The notes under the pieces: generated by a model
The model's database searches: none
What the model was told of the DNA's origin: nothing
The model's input: only the letters and a program-made list of their open reading frames with translations
Source of the DNA: Atrichornis clamosus
Lineage: Eukaryota; Chordata; Aves; Passeriformes; Menuridae
NCBI GenBank assembly: GCA_013400975.1
Contig: WBMZ01004774.1
Span: 400,001-464,000 of the forward strand
Direction: 5' to 3'
Length of the DNA: 64,000 bases
In this document: piece after piece, positions 13,201-26,600 of the stretch
Layout: each line of letters begins with the position of its first letter
How positions within the stretch are numbered: position 1 is the first letter of the stretch
Position numbers and translations under genes: made by a program

Positions 13201-15860
13201 CACTTTCTTTCATAGCCAGACTTCTGCTCCTCTATAATCTTGCAAAGTACTGCTTTCCTACTTGCTGTTTAAGACCCTCATCTGTTTCAGGTTTTGAGGT
13301 GGTACAGCCAGTGTGTTTGATGTACCATGCTACTTGCACTGGGGACTTTTGTGCCTGTGTTTTACATGCTCTGGCAAGCAGCAGGGTCTGCCTAGAAAAT
13401 ATTTTAGGAGGAGTAAATGCCTCTAAGTAACAGTGCATTATAGAAATCATTATGCCACAGGGTCTTTGTCAGCCTGTCTTCTCTGTGTCTGAAGACTTCA
13501 GCAGGACCGCTTGTTCCCTTGGGAGTTTGATGTGCGTGTACAGGAAAGCAGAGGACATTTCATCCAGCTGCTCAAAAATTTGAATGAAAAGTATGAGACT
13601 GCGAAGAGATAGGAAAATAAGTTGTAACAGATAACACTGTATTAAGAGATCACATTATTAAAGAAGGAACATTACTGCACTATAATTTTCTCCCATTTAT
13701 AATTTTTTGAACCTTGGCAGGAATTAATACTAAGAGTTCCTGAATGCCAGAAACAAAAGGGGTGCATCAGGATGTACTGACCAGCACAGTTCACTTTCTG
13801 CAAAAGGAAGAATCTGCCTTGTCATCTTTTTGGTAGCATGGAATACAGTGATACGATCCCACTACAGAAACCCTGAATAAAATGTTACTCACAGCAGAAG
13901 TGGTATCTTGATATAATGTCTTCATGCAGTTAACTACCTGCTAAGTTAGCAGATTTCATCTGTACCTTATGTTTTCAAGCCTTACAGTCTTCCTTTGCTT
14001 GAGGTATTTTATTTTGTTTTATTTTGATACTGTGATTTGAAACTCACTGCATCCTAGGTATGAACAAGCATTATACAAAATAATTGAGCCTCTAGAGGGG
14101 CTCCTAAGCATCCTGCTTTTGTTACTCCTGGTGTGGCAAGACTGAAGAGAAGTAATGTGAGCAGGCAGTACGTGACAGAGGTACTGTGCCTTACGTAGAC
14201 TGAACCTTTGAGTATGCGAGGGAGCATTCATTGGAAGAACCTTCAGCATATTTTTTTACCAGGGGTAACCCTACTTTGAACGTTTTTTCCTCTGAGTATG
14301 ACTTCTGGACGTAAGTAAGCTACCACTCCTATTGGCAGAAGCCATGGAAAATCCTTGCAGTTTGCGGTCATTGCACTGCAGCAGAATTAGATTTCAGGTT
14401 TTCCTGTGTAACTGACTGGAATTCACTCATCAGGATTGGATCGCAGAAGTGAACATGGGTTATGCTTCTCCATGTTATATAGAAACTTCATTGTATGATA
14501 CGAAACAAATTCTGCCTCTCTCTGCTCCTTTGAAAGTGCCTGTGAAATTGTCCTTTTTCTTTAGCAAATGAGGTTTACACCAACTTTTTTTGTAGCTCAG
14601 CATGATATCATGCTTCTTTAGCATCTGCATATCTAGAAGAGAAAACTGGAAGAGAAAGATTTGATGTAAATGCCTCTGTGCATGCATGAACATGCTGGTG
14701 TTTCTATAAAAATTCTGTCAACCCCTGTAGGAAACTGCTTTCTAAAAATAGTGAAAGAATAAAGGCTGAATCCTAGATTAATTGCTTACTGCTTAAAAGC
14801 TGTGATATCCTAGAAACTTATTTCGTTGAATACACTTTTAGTGTCTAAGCTAGTTACTATCATTTTGGGTAAGGCTGCAGGCTAAGCTGCCATTTTTTCC
14901 AGTTCACTGTTTTGATGATTTCTTTCAGTCTCGACGTTCTTTGGCCCTTTGAGTTACATATGTATTACTAAAACATAAAGTGTGTAGCATAGCATGGTGC
15001 CTGTGTGTTCCTGAAAGTAAAACTCTTAAATACTTAAAAGCATACCATAAACAGCAGTAAACCTAACCATATTTAGAAGAACAAAGCTTTAATTTAAATT
15101 ATATTGAATTAGTTTATAGATAAAAGATATACTGAAATAAACAAGGAATTTCTTTCATTCAATGAGTTTCTAATTATTTTAATCATTTTAATATGAATAG
15201 GGTTTTCATCACCTCTAGATTACTGTACGAAAAGGAAGTAGTGTCATAGTTGAATGATGTAAGGATTTGAAATCTTAGGGCATTTTTCATTCTCCTCCTT
15301 TTTCACCTTCCCTTCACTAAGGTAAGACATTGTTTCTTTCAGTCTTATGTCATAGGTTATATTTTCTAGGCTCCTCATAGGTCTTCTTGCTTCTCTCTGG
15401 ACTGCAGCAGCTGGGCCTTGTCCTGTGCTATCTGACTAAAGATGGATACACTAATTCAGCTCAGGCCTTAGCAGTGGCAGATGATGGGAGGAGATTTGCA
15501 CATCCCATTTTTATCAGCTGTTCTGACTATGAGGGACCTTTATCTGAGACTTTAGTCGAAAGGAAGAAACATGAAAATGCAGCAATGCAATATTTTCACA
15601 TGTGGTGCTAAACATCTTGTTCCTGGGAGTGGGAGGAACGTTCAGGCCAGATGCTACATTTAGGTCTTGACTTTGAATCTTTTTGGGGTTTGCTGGTATT
15701 TCTTGGTTACAGTCAATGTTAGATCAAAGTTGTGTTCTCTTAATAGCTTCACTGTGGATCTGTCACATAGGTCTGCATTAAGAATAGCTATAGTTCTGTG
15801 TTGAGGCTGTGAGGTTTGGTTATTTTTTTAGGAAATTCAACATGGAGTCTGGCTTTGGCT

Positions 15861-15899
15861 CTTTTGTCTTTTTCTTTTTTTCTTTTTTTTCTTTTTTTT
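15861..15899. repeat. T-rich (TTTTC)n-like low-complexity tract
   Basis: T runs of five to eight bases separated by single C residues form a pyrimidine tract ending at ttttttttgg. This is typical low-complexity intronic or intergenic sequence and could mimic a polypyrimidine tract, but no exon follows. Confidence 0.75.
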
Positions 15900-17275
15900 G
15901 GTGAGACCATATGGAACACAAAACTGTAGTATCAGGAATTTAAGATGGTTGATGCTCTTTATACTTTCATTGTCACCATGTTCAATGCAGAAGAGAGAAA
16001 TTGTTTCACCATGAATGTCAGGTGTTACTGTTTATAGCATTACACCTTGAGAAACATTGCTGACGAAGTTGAGAGGGGGCTGTGGCTATCAAAATTATTG
16101 GTCAACATTACAGAAGGATTTCGATCCTCTCTACATTATCCAAGTTTTTCTTCCTTAGTTTCTTACAGAATCACATAACCTTAAGAAAATTGAAAGCCAG
16201 TAAATGCATGAACTAGTTCCCTGCTTGTAACAAATGTGTGGAAGATTTCCTATCTTTCAAATTAATAGAATTGTAAGGTTTTATTTAAGAAAAAGTTTTT
16301 TGTCTTTTTTTTTTTCAAACTATCATGTGAATTACCAAGAGAATACATTGCCATGGTCCCAGGCTATTCATGTTGTTTCTTATCCCTGACATTTTAATTC
16401 ACTACTGAATTTATACTTTGCATGTTTAAGTACTGGTAAGACATGAAAGTTGTAGGGTTAAAACTGTAGACAGTGCTTTAAAGCTCCTATGATAATTGTT
16501 CTTAGGTATGTATTCCTTTACTGTGGCTCTCGAGACAACTATTTAATAGACAACATTTGAATAATACAAATGTGCGGTTGGTAAAAATGGATTAGGGTTT
16601 CAGGGTGGTACCAATGGGTGATATTTAATATTGAATGACATGTATTAAGACAAATGCTTTTATATATAATTTATTTGGCATTGTAAATGCATTTATCTTG
16701 TGAGATACAGACTCCCTGTTGCCACATGAAGTATTCTGGAAAGGTTTGGAGTAAATAAATAATAAAACCACTTTGATATACAATCTAACAATATTAAATA
16801 TTAAGACTTTCACATGATTGATTTTAATACTTAATTAACTTATTTAAAGTCCAATGTAACTCTGTTTTTGTATTAGAGATCAGACAGGCAGAAGTTAAAA
16901 TGCAGGAAATGTTATTAAATGGGACAAAATTAATTGCATTTCATGACCATCAGACTCACTGACTGTTAACCTGTCCATCAGTGGCATGATCTTATTTGTT
17001 TTGTTCTGGATACCAGCTGATGTTAATGTTAATCTGCTCTACCATATCAGACCATTTTTTATGTTTGCATCATTCTGTTTTAATGATACATAATCTGATA
17101 CATTTTATAAAAGAAAACAGACTTGCTTTATGCTATCCAAAGTTTGTCAAATTGTGCACTTTTCTTCTGATTTAGTAAGTGTTCTTCCTTAGGCATGTTT
17201 CTTCAGTGGGTGGTGGCAACCTGTGGAAGTGGCTGAGTAGGAATCTTAGCTGGTTTTGAGCTGCTCTCTGTGTGT

Positions 17276-17303
17276 GGGAGGGTTGTTTGGGTTTGGTGGG
17301 GGG
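17276..17303 (+). other. G-quadruplex-forming motif
   Basis: Four G runs lie in 28 bases: GGG at 17276-17278, GGG at 17280-17282, GGG at 17289-17291 and six Gs at 17298-17303, with loops of 1, 6 and 6 bases. This fits the usual G3 with loops of 1-7 rule. It sits on the strand that would be the sense strand if TBC1D5 transcription covers the region, so RNA folding is possible. Folding itself is inferred. Confidence 0.55.
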
Positions 17304-18773
17304 TTTTGGCGGTTTTTCCTTTGCAGGCACTTGAACTAGTGTATCTTCTGTAAATGGAGATGGTGGTAGTAAAGGGCTCAAGTGATGGAGAGCAGAAGAT
17401 CACAGTGCTGTGAGATAGGTGGTGTCTGTGGCCTGAGTCAAAATCACTCCTAGAGCAAAGAAGAAAGCAGTGAATATTACATGTTGGAACAAATTTTTCA
17501 GAAATACTTATTAATGAGTGTCTTAGTAAAATATTCAGCTTGAAACAGACCAAATGGTCCTCATCTCTTCATTTTCCAAAGTTTGTGATCAGGGCTGTCT
17601 TGTACTCAGCCCTCTAGTCAGCATGATTTTTTTTAAATTTCTGGTTTAGGAGGAATGATATAATTTGGCCAGTGTAAGAAAACTCAGAATCTGGAACTGT
17701 TTCTAGATTATTTGGAAGGCATGTGTACTTCATTGCTTTAAATAAACACAATGCATGTTCATTCTCCTAATATTTAATTTCTTGCCTACTTTAAAATGTT
17801 TTCACATTCTGGAAAATCCTCACTTCTGTGTCCTAACATGCTTGATTACTTCATAAGCCGCAAATGAGGGGCAGAGTTGTGAACCCTCATAACATGATGC
17901 TGTCAAACTTAACAAAACATGCATAAGACCATTACCACATCAGACATTTGCTTTTAGTCAGGTCGTTGTAATCAATTTGACTTCACAGGGCAGCTAATTT
18001 ATCACTTAGCTAAACAAGTATTTCCTCTACTTGTCATCAATTTAAGTAATTAAAATGGTAAACTTTGCTATATGGCATGAAATAAAGGCCCAAAGATAAT
18101 TCGGAGAAGGTGGTTGATACAGTCTAATAGAATGAATTCAAAGTATTATTTAAATACTTTGGTATGCTTCAGTAGTTTTCAGAAATGTCATATTCCAGTA
18201 GCTACTGATGGAAACTGATTTTTATTTTTAGCATATCCAAGATCAAGCAGCGTTGTTCAGTTTCTTCCTCAGAGTTAGTGAGTTGTCTTTTTCCTTTCTT
18301 TAAGCATATAATGTTTAGCTCTTCTGCTTGATTGTTTGGAGGTAAGAGCCATGTCAGAGAGCAAGAATGAGGCAAGTGCTGCAACTTGGGCAGTTCTTCA
18401 GCCCTCATCCTAAGTAGCTTCTCAAACCTGCAGTTCCTCTCCTTCCATTTTACCACTGGGGGAAGGGAAAACAGGAAATTGATGTTGTGAAAGCTTTTCC
18501 TAATTCTGTTTCACCTGTTCACCTTCAAAATACCCTTGGTGAAACCGATGATATTTTCTAATTTTACCCAAACAATAGGAATACTCTTCACTTCTTTAAC
18601 ATTAATTTTTATATGTTTGGTGTGTTTTGTGCTTAGAGTAAATAATTTTTCAAAGTCTATATAAACAGTAGTGATTAAGGGAAGCATTTTAGGTGGTTTT
18701 GGGCTTTTTTAATCGAAATAATTTAGTCACTATTTTTGAAACAATGCTTTTCATCCATAAAGTGCTTCTTTGA

Positions 18774-18797
18774 ATACTGAATATTTGTATTCAGTAT
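18774..18797. repeat. Perfect 10-bp inverted repeat with 4-base loop
   Basis: The left arm ATACTGAATA at 18774-18783 is the exact reverse complement of TATTCAGTAT at 18788-18797, with loop TTTG. The short stem is AT-rich and there is no larger precursor-like fold that I can see, so a microRNA is not claimed. Confidence 0.7.
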
Positions 18798-21700
18798 ATA
18801 AGGCAAGTAAAGAGGTTGAATGTCTTACGACATGAAATAAGGTACAGTACTCATGTTCAACTGTGCTATGTTTTGTTTATGAAATGCTGATTTACTAAAA
18901 TTTTTGAGACTAGGGCAGTCTTACCACTTGCTTTTGTGGTAGTGAATAGTCTCATTGCTAAAAGAGCACTACTAATTTTGTTTTTATTTTGAAATTTCCA
19001 TCTTCTTCCTGAACATTGATTATAATGAATTTATTATATGAATATTTATTATAATCTTATTACAGATGACTCTGCAGTTTTGTACAGTTCCATGTACATG
19101 TTTTTGTCATGTTTTGCCCAGCTGTGGTCCAGAAGTGATGGGTGCTTCACTGGCAGTACACCTAATGGTAGAAACATACCTCTATTAGAATTTTTATCTT
19201 TGTCTTGTATTTCTCTCTAACTAGATACGACTTACACATATTAATAGAAGATGAAATATGGTTAAGTTGAGGCTGTTGACACTGGCAGTCTGGTGAAGAA
19301 GTGGTTTTCTTTTTGAATGTTTGAATTTTAATTTTTTTAAGCATTTCAAACTCACAGGTTTGTATACAGGAAGAATGACAATGCTGATGAAGGCATGATT
19401 GTGTAAGACTGATTTATGGCTAAAGGTGGTAGAAATCACATCATGTGTTAGAGCAGCTAATAGGGACGGCAGAATATTTGTAAACTCTTGGGTGCATAAA
19501 CCTTCTCATGTCTGAAAAAGAAGCAACCAACTTCAAGCTAAGTACTTGGTGAGAACAAGGAAAGTTCTCTGAGTTAGAATGGATCTGTTAAATCAGACTA
19601 CAATGCAGCGAGTAGTTTGTCTCTGCTGTGTAGAAGGAGGTTGGTGGTAAGGCAAGTTTTTCCTAATGGAAACAGGTTGATATTCTATCACCTATGGAAT
19701 ATGGAGGAGGTCATGTGAGAGGAGATGATGTACTATAAGCAGGTATCTTCACAGAACCCTTTTAATATCTGGTGGAGTTCTGTGTTGGGAGTTCATAAGC
19801 CTATCTTTGGAGGGATTTTTAGTCTCTATTGAGAACAGGCATACTGACAAGCTGCCTCCCTTGAAGGCAGCCTGAATTCACCCCACGTGTGTTGGTTGGT
19901 GAGGAACAGACCTGTGACACTGTCCTCGGTGACACATGAGGGCTCCCCCTGCTACTTAAAGACAGTAGCCAAAGAGTCTCTATGCCTGCCTTTTCCTTGG
20001 GCTCATGAGTGGATTAGTGTTTCTACTCATTTCCCTGACTAGATAAATGTTTCATATGTAGCCTTAATTATTTTTTCATGTAGATTACAGAATAGTTGAA
20101 CTCCCAGTTGTGGGAAGGATGCCTGATGTTCCAGTTTTTTAGGCCTTTGTCTTTGGAGGTTAAGAAAAAGTACAAATAGGTAAAAGTGTCACCTTGAACT
20201 TTAACTGAGATGTTAGGGTTAGCCAGTATCAAGTCTTGTAATTCAATAATTGAATTTCAGAGTTTTATTACGTTTTTATTGTTTCACATTGAGAATTATT
20301 TTATATTACATCTTATTTAATATGAACAATATGTTATAGGCCATTACAAATCAACCACAAATCTGTAAAGAATTAATCTGTCTCAGAGTAAGATCCCAAG
20401 CATAATCATAATTGTTTAATTGTTCTCTCTGCTTTTTGTTAGAAGAGCAGAAAAGAACTTAAGTGTAAAACTGTGAAGAAAATTGCTTGGACTAAGGAGT
20501 GAAGATGAATAGGTAGTGATTTTTTTTTTAACACTAATCACACGTATCCGTAAACAAACACAAGATTAAATCACTGTGCAGATATCAAAAGTAAATCTAT
20601 TCATCTGTTTAAAACTGCTCTAACAGTCTGTAAAGTAAATTACGGTTCCTATAGATTGCAAAGGTATGGCATTTGGGGAGTATTTAAAGAGAAGGTGAAT
20701 ACAGAAGAGAAGGATATAGAAGAACAAACTTACCAGGGCTAATTTGATACCGTGTTATGCATGTAAGTCTGAAGCATATTGTGTCTTAACTAAGTGGTGA
20801 CTACTAAAACTAAAATGGCTGGTAAGGTCATTTTGTGCCTGGTTCTCAGTTTGAAGGACACTCAGGGTTGTGTTCTGGTCAGATCATGTAGCAATGTCCG
20901 AAGGACAGTAAAAATAAAAAGTTAAACTTAAGCAGCACAGTATGAAATAAGCTTGTAATTTTTGTGAAGACAAAATTAACAGATCAGTAGAAAGATATTT
21001 ACAATGATACAGCAAAAGAAACAAGAGCAGCAACTAAAATTCCAGCAGGAGAAAATTACATCTGCAGAGTTACAGGGTAGTTGTGTTTTCTTTTCTAAAT
21101 AAATTATTTTAAGTTTTTCATTTATTTATTTAACATCTCTCTGTATTTTGTAGCCATAAGACTACAGATAAATATTTAAATATTATTTAAGGGGCTAGCA
21201 AGTTTATGAATGTTTTCTTCAAGAAAGTTCATTAATTCAGTTTTCATTACTATAGTTTAAAAATTACATAGGAAACACATGATGTGTACATACATTCATA
21301 ATATGTTTTGTTGAGTCTAGTATAGAGTTGTTCAAGGCAATTCTGTGTTTTAGTGGTGTGTTTTATCATATGATTGTATGATTGTAATAATTTGACATAA
21401 AGGTGTACCACTGCAAGGTGGTGACCAAGGTGTACCCTCAGTTCCTGGCTTCTTGTTCCCAAGACCTTCAAATGTTCTCTTCTAGCTTAAAAGTGAGAGA
21501 TTGTGTGATCATTTCAGCACTACACTAACAAAGGTGCCAGGGCAAATAAAGGGTAAAACCCTCAGGGAATACAGCTGGGATAGGATCCTGTTGAAAACAG
21601 CCAGGATGCATTGGTTTGAAGGAAATGCCTAACAGTGGCCCAACTAGGTTTGTTTATTATTTAGGATTTATTGGGGTTGGGGGGTTTTTTTCCACATAAC

Positions 21701-22489
21701 TTACTAGGAAAATTAAGAAGGTGTAGCATGTATAAAATTTAAAACATCTTAAGAATTCCAGTTGCCCTTCATTTATTGACAGTAAACTGAAGGTATAAAG
21801 CATGCATGGTCAATGCCATGCCTTGTAAGGACCAAAGGAAAAGCATAATTGAAGTGATTTCGAAGTTGATAATATGCCAGTCCTGAAAGTGTAGGTGCAT
21901 ACCTCTTTTTGTTTCTCTTTTTATATTTCTTTCTAAATATAATTTTCTTGGTGTCAGAAAGTTATACTTGTAAACAAAGCAGTTACAGTAAGTCATATTT
22001 AAAACTCATCTGGCAGTCGTAGGTAGCTACTTAGTGTACTTGGGCAAATCAAATGTATTTAGCTGGCTTGGGTTTTTTTGTATTGCAAGTTAATAAATTG
22101 CTGTACAGTGACTAAAATGCAGTCTTGACAAATGTACTCTCGCACTGTTAATGCACTGGAAAGGTCGTTCCTCCTCCTTGTGCGCTGATCAGGACGTCAT
22201 CTGCTTTTCACCTTTTTATTGGCATCCTCTTACTCGTTGCAGCCAGTATTAACATTCCAACACTTCTCACATGAATTGCTAGCATAGTTCTTGTTCAGTT
22301 GCTTAATAGTGATATGAATCCCATTCGGGAGCCTGTGATGATGGATCTGCATCACCTACTTCCTAAGGTTTCAATTTTGTGGTTACTCCCCTTTTGCCCT
22401 TCGTTTTTGGAGAACGTCTCTGTAAATGTTCACCAGCCAGTTGATTATCTTTCTTAAAATGCTTCCTTAACACCATCTTTCTAGAAAGC

Positions 22490-22990
22490 TCTCATGGTTT
22501 AGGAATGGTACTCTCCAATTTAGTCTTCCCACTGAAACCATCCCAAGCCACCCACAGCTCGCTTGCTTGCTCCCCTTTCCCTCCGCCTCCCCTAGGGCGG
22601 GATGGAGAGGAGAACTGGAGGCACAACAGGTAAAGATCATGGGTTGAGATAAGAACAATTTACTGGACACGGCAATGAGGTGAAAAAATAAACAGCAGCA
22701 GCAACAATACTAATGACAGAGGGTACAAGAAAAGAAACGTTCTTGCTCACCGCAGAAACCCCAACCATAGCTGATACCTGACCGCTCCCTCTGGCTCAGA
22801 GCTGGCATTACCCAACCACTCCCTCCACCACACATACTTCACCAGGAAAAAAACCCTTCTTCCTGGAAGAGACTCCCTTTTCCCCGCCCCCCGCAATGAT
22901 GTGAGGTGCTGTAGAATAACCTCCAGGCCCTAGCCATGTCCCCTTCTGGCTACTGCAGAAATGAACCCTGTCCTGGCCAGAACCAAGACA
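22490..22990 (-). mobile_element. Solo LTR of an endogenous retrovirus, minus orientation
   Basis: Read on the minus strand, this block starts TGTCTTGGTTCTGGCCAGG and ends CCTAAACCATGAGA, which resembles LTRs widespread in bird genomes that start near TGTCCTGGTTT and end with a TTAAACCA motif. It stands out from its flanks by higher GC. The segment is flanked by identical AAAGC at 22485-22489 and 22991-22995; this extends to AAAGCT if the terminal T is counted to the flank. That is the size expected for a retroviral target-site duplication. No internal gag, pol or env sequence is present, so it is a solo LTR left by recombination. The exact class (ERVL-like for 5 bp, ERVK-like for 6 bp) is not decided. 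It lies 568 bp upstream of the first coding exon and antisense to it. Confidence 0.75.
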
Positions 22991-23557
22991 AAAGCTAATA
23001 CAAATGTTGATAAAACCAAATTACCTATCTTGCCAGTCAGTACTATCCCATTCTCTTTTTGTGTGACTGTCGCTGTTACCTCATACTTGACCTATGATTT
23101 CTGATAAAGAAGTGGTTAAAAGGAAGATTTTCTGGGATAAGAGGTCTTGTGTCTAGAAGAGTGATGATGATGGGTCCTACGTCCGTTTTGCTCTATAATC
23201 TTCATCATGCCCTAGAACTAGCATCAGGTCTCCTTGGAATCAGACGAAAAGATGAGTAGGGAAAGCTACGCAGAGGAAGGAAAGAGGCTCTTGCCCTGCT
23301 TTGCAGTCTGTCAAAACCACACTTGGACTTTACTTGCAGTGTGATATTTGAAGGTGCTGTAGCAATTCTTTTGGACTTGAAATAATAAAGCATTTGAGTC
23401 AAAGCAATGTTGTTCTGCTATTAGATTGTTAATGGTGATGATATGCTTGGAAAATAAGGAGAGGTTTTAAGCATTTTTGCTCTTGACTTGTATGATCAAA
23501 AAATAGCCAAAGAAATTACTGAAGCGTTTGTTTCTCTGTTGTTTTTTTTTCCTCCAG

Positions 23558-23693
23558 ATAAATACTCTTCAGTTGGCATTTACTACTGCCAATATGTATC
23601 ATTCTGTGTCCGAAACCAGTCACCCTTTGCAAACCGAAGAACAAGAGATAGGCATTGATCCCTTGCAGAGTTTTTTGAACAAGCCAGGGGAAG
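23558..23693 (+). CDS. TBC1D5: TBC1D5 first coding exon (start codon exon)
   Basis: A polypyrimidine tract ending cctccag precedes the exon, and a donor aag|gtgagt follows. The coding part starts at ATG 23594 and gives 33 codons plus one base (phase 1). It begins MYHSVSETSHPLQTEEQEIG and continues GIDPLQSFLNKPGE, which I recognise as the N-terminus of TBC1D5 (vertebrate forms begin MYHS and share HPLQ, EEQE and GIDPL). The 36 bases before the ATG are 5' untranslated. The ATG has A at -3, and no other ATG lies before it in the exon. TBC1D5 is a Rab7 GTPase-activating protein that binds retromer (VPS29) and LC3 and acts on endosomes and autophagosomes; its TBC domain lies further downstream, outside this window. 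The frame stays open upstream through the intron, but no homology supports an extension. Confidence 0.85.
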
Positions 23694-26600
23694 GTGAGTT
23701 TTGTATTTCTGTACTTATTTTTTACTTTATACCTAGGAACCTTATTTAAGAGTATCATGATAACTGTACCTGTCATAATTTGTTTTAATTCTCTCAATGA
23801 AGTTGAACAGGGCAACTTAAAGAACATTTCACACAGTATGTGTAGAACACTGACACTAATGAAAACCACAAAAAGTCAACTTTCAATTACACACAGAAGC
23901 ATTAGCCAAATGTTTAATGCACTGTCATCCTTTTTTAATCATAAACCAAAGACTGACTTCACCATGAGAATATTGAAATGGAGCATGGCTTTATGTTACT
24001 TTCTCAAACATGGGCTCTTACACTACTTTGTTTGTAGGGGGTTTTTTTTGTTTTCCTTTCTTTTTGGATTCTTCAGTAAAGTTCAGTATGTTATTTTGGA
24101 TGAGATTATGCAAATAAAAAGGTTGATTTTTAGTTTGACTCTGCACCTATGTTTTTATTTGAAAAAATACCTTGAATTTGAGATAGAATGAACAGGCTCT
24201 AAAGGTAGAAATTACTACGTAACCTAAAGTAAATTAATTAAATGCAGTATTTGGAAGACCCTAATGAACAGTGAGAACAAACTGCTTGGATAATGCAATT
24301 CATGTCTGTGTTGATCGTCTTTTCTACTTATTTGCTAGTAGTGACAGTATAGTTGGTTTGAAGAAAGTGATAAGCTTAATGAGAAAGCTCGTCCTTGTCA
24401 TGAAAACATTCCTCAAGTACTCAGTTATACACAGTGGCACCTTAACTACCTGTAATTTTCCAGTCATTGAACACATGTACCAGGAGGGCAAAATAAAAAA
24501 TTTATTTTAAATTACAGAGTTGAAACAACTTTGTCACATTTTCTAAGTCCCTCACCCAGATCAACTACTCTGTGTGGGTGTATCTGCCTATAAATCTTCT
24601 GTTTACTAGTGCTTATTAAAAAGCTATGTCAAGTTTTCCTCAGTCAGGTTTATTACTTCAGTTTAGAAGAAGCTGATGTTTTGCTTTAAAATATATTGGT
24701 AAAACTTCGTTGTCCCTTTGAGTTAATTTTTTCACTATTTCTTCATTGGTTTATAAAGCTTTTTTAATGTTTGAAAATGAGACTGTACATCTAGGGGAAA
24801 GTATTTTAAAGCCTGATGATTAAATGGAATAGCTTTTCTAGGTCAGTGTTTCTTTTCTATTATATTTGACATCTTAACAGTATGGAGCCATTTTAGCCTG
24901 ATAAACTAAATGCATTCTTGTACATATTTTTAGAAACTTGAAAATAATCTTTTACAATAACCTAAAATAATAACCATTTTCAAGAGGAAAAACAGCTTGC
25001 TTCTAGTCTACCCCAGTCAAGAAAAAGATAAGCATTTTCTTCTGATTTCTGTTTTCTTTAAAAAAAATATTGGTAATTCTCTCAACTCTGTTTCAAGAAA
25101 AAAACAAGATTTTCACCATGTTAAAAAACCACTGTAAGTTAATTTTACCCTTTATTGTGCCCAGAAGCGATTAGTTACCTTGACTGAAAAGGTTTCTCAT
25201 TTTTATCCCAACCTTAACATTTCTATGACATACAAAGTTATTAGGATTGAATTGATGTTTAAAAGTGCCATTAATTCATTTACCCCAAATGTTCATTAAC
25301 AATGTAAATGTATGCTGATGTTCTATGAGACAAGGAAGTGACTAATGACTCTTCGCACTAACAACACTTAAAATGAATAGAAACTTTAGATAGCTAATCT
25401 TGAAGTAATCAAGACCCTCATTCAGCTTGGCATCTCTGTATGCTCTAAAACAGCTGTCAACTGTTAAAAATATATACACAACACACACATACGCACATGC
25501 GAAGATAAAGATATGTAAATACATGGTTCCCCAAGTCATAAAGGTTACCAACTATGGTACATTTTTTATGTTCTATCTATGTAAATATTTTATATAAAGC
25601 ATCCATTTCATCTTCATAGGCTTTTTTGCTGTGAAACACATAGTGCATTTTAATTTGAAACTTTATATATCCAGAATAGGTCTTTGGAGTTTTAATGTTT
25701 CATTTTAAATAAAGCATATGCTTGGCTGGGGTTAGGTCTTTAAGCATCGAAGTGTACAGTCATTCTTGCCCATGCAGTCTGTCCATCATTGTCTTCACAA
25801 AAACATTTAAAGACAAAGTTTTCAATGCAGCCTCAAGTTTCAGGCATGATACAGAATCAACTTGAGAAAAACTGTTCTCTTTTCTTTTTCTATCGTGAAT
25901 CGCAGAAATATGGTGGAGAGGTGGTCCATCAGAGATTTTCTGTGCAATATTGTAGAATATCAGGACATCTGAATGGTTTTCTTGAAGCCTTGCTGAATAC
26001 TTACCTTGGAGGCAAAGGGATAAAAGTGTTCACTGAGATGAGGTGATTGAAAAAAACCCACAGCACTGATAAGGGTGCTGAAAATAAATATTTAATTACT
26101 GAGCTAGTCAGATTTTTTAATCTACATGAAGTATTGTATTTTTAGTATGTGCAACTGGTACCAAAACTTGATGGAGAACCAGGAGATGTCATGTCCAGCT
26201 GGAGTTATGAAATTCTCTCACAGCTTTCATAAAATGAAAGAAATCTCAGAAATACATGGATTGCTCTTAAGTATAGCTGTTTGAAAAACTGCATGCATAG
26301 ACTACTTTTTGTTCATTTGCTGTCATCTTGAAAGGGTATATTGGATGGGATTCCAGAAATATGTTGATTTAGTCTAGTAGTACTCAATGCTTTTATTAAA
26401 ATCTCAGTGAAAGACTGGAGAGAAAACATGGTTTATTTGGGACAGGACTGTTAGCACAATGGAGTGGAGACGTAAAATTCAAAGTATTCTTGAGATTTTA
26501 GGGAAGTGGCCTGAGAAGAATAAGACACGGTTCACTAGGAACAGCTGCAGGGATTAACGTTGCAGATGCTAGGCAGGAGACAGTTACCTAGCTGAACAAA

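Larger units (their letters stand above)
1..23557. other. Non-coding region upstream of first TBC1D5 coding exon
   Basis: Apart from the repeats and motifs listed separately, this AT-rich stretch shows no exon that I can support. Open frames are short (at most about 120 codons), lack family resemblance, and overlap on both strands as expected by chance. If TBC1D5 starts left of the window, this is 5' intron with possible untranslated exons; if not, it is intergenic. The sequence alone cannot separate these, because non-coding first exons have no readable signature. No tRNA, rRNA or recognisable small RNA gene was noticed. Confidence 0.6.

Noticed and set aside
19940..19955. Second CTCF-like motif (gggctccccctgctac)
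   Set aside because: It lacks the conserved CC at one end and has A in place of the key C of GGGCGC, so it is weaker than the 45.5-kb site.
22467..22670. 67-codon minus strand frame
   Set aside because: It falls mostly in the solo LTR and has no similarity to a protein family.
23694..24191. 165-codon open frame just after the first coding exon
   Set aside because: It starts at the donor site in a different frame from the exon and is Phe/Leu-rich with T runs, which is typical of AT-rich intron sequence.
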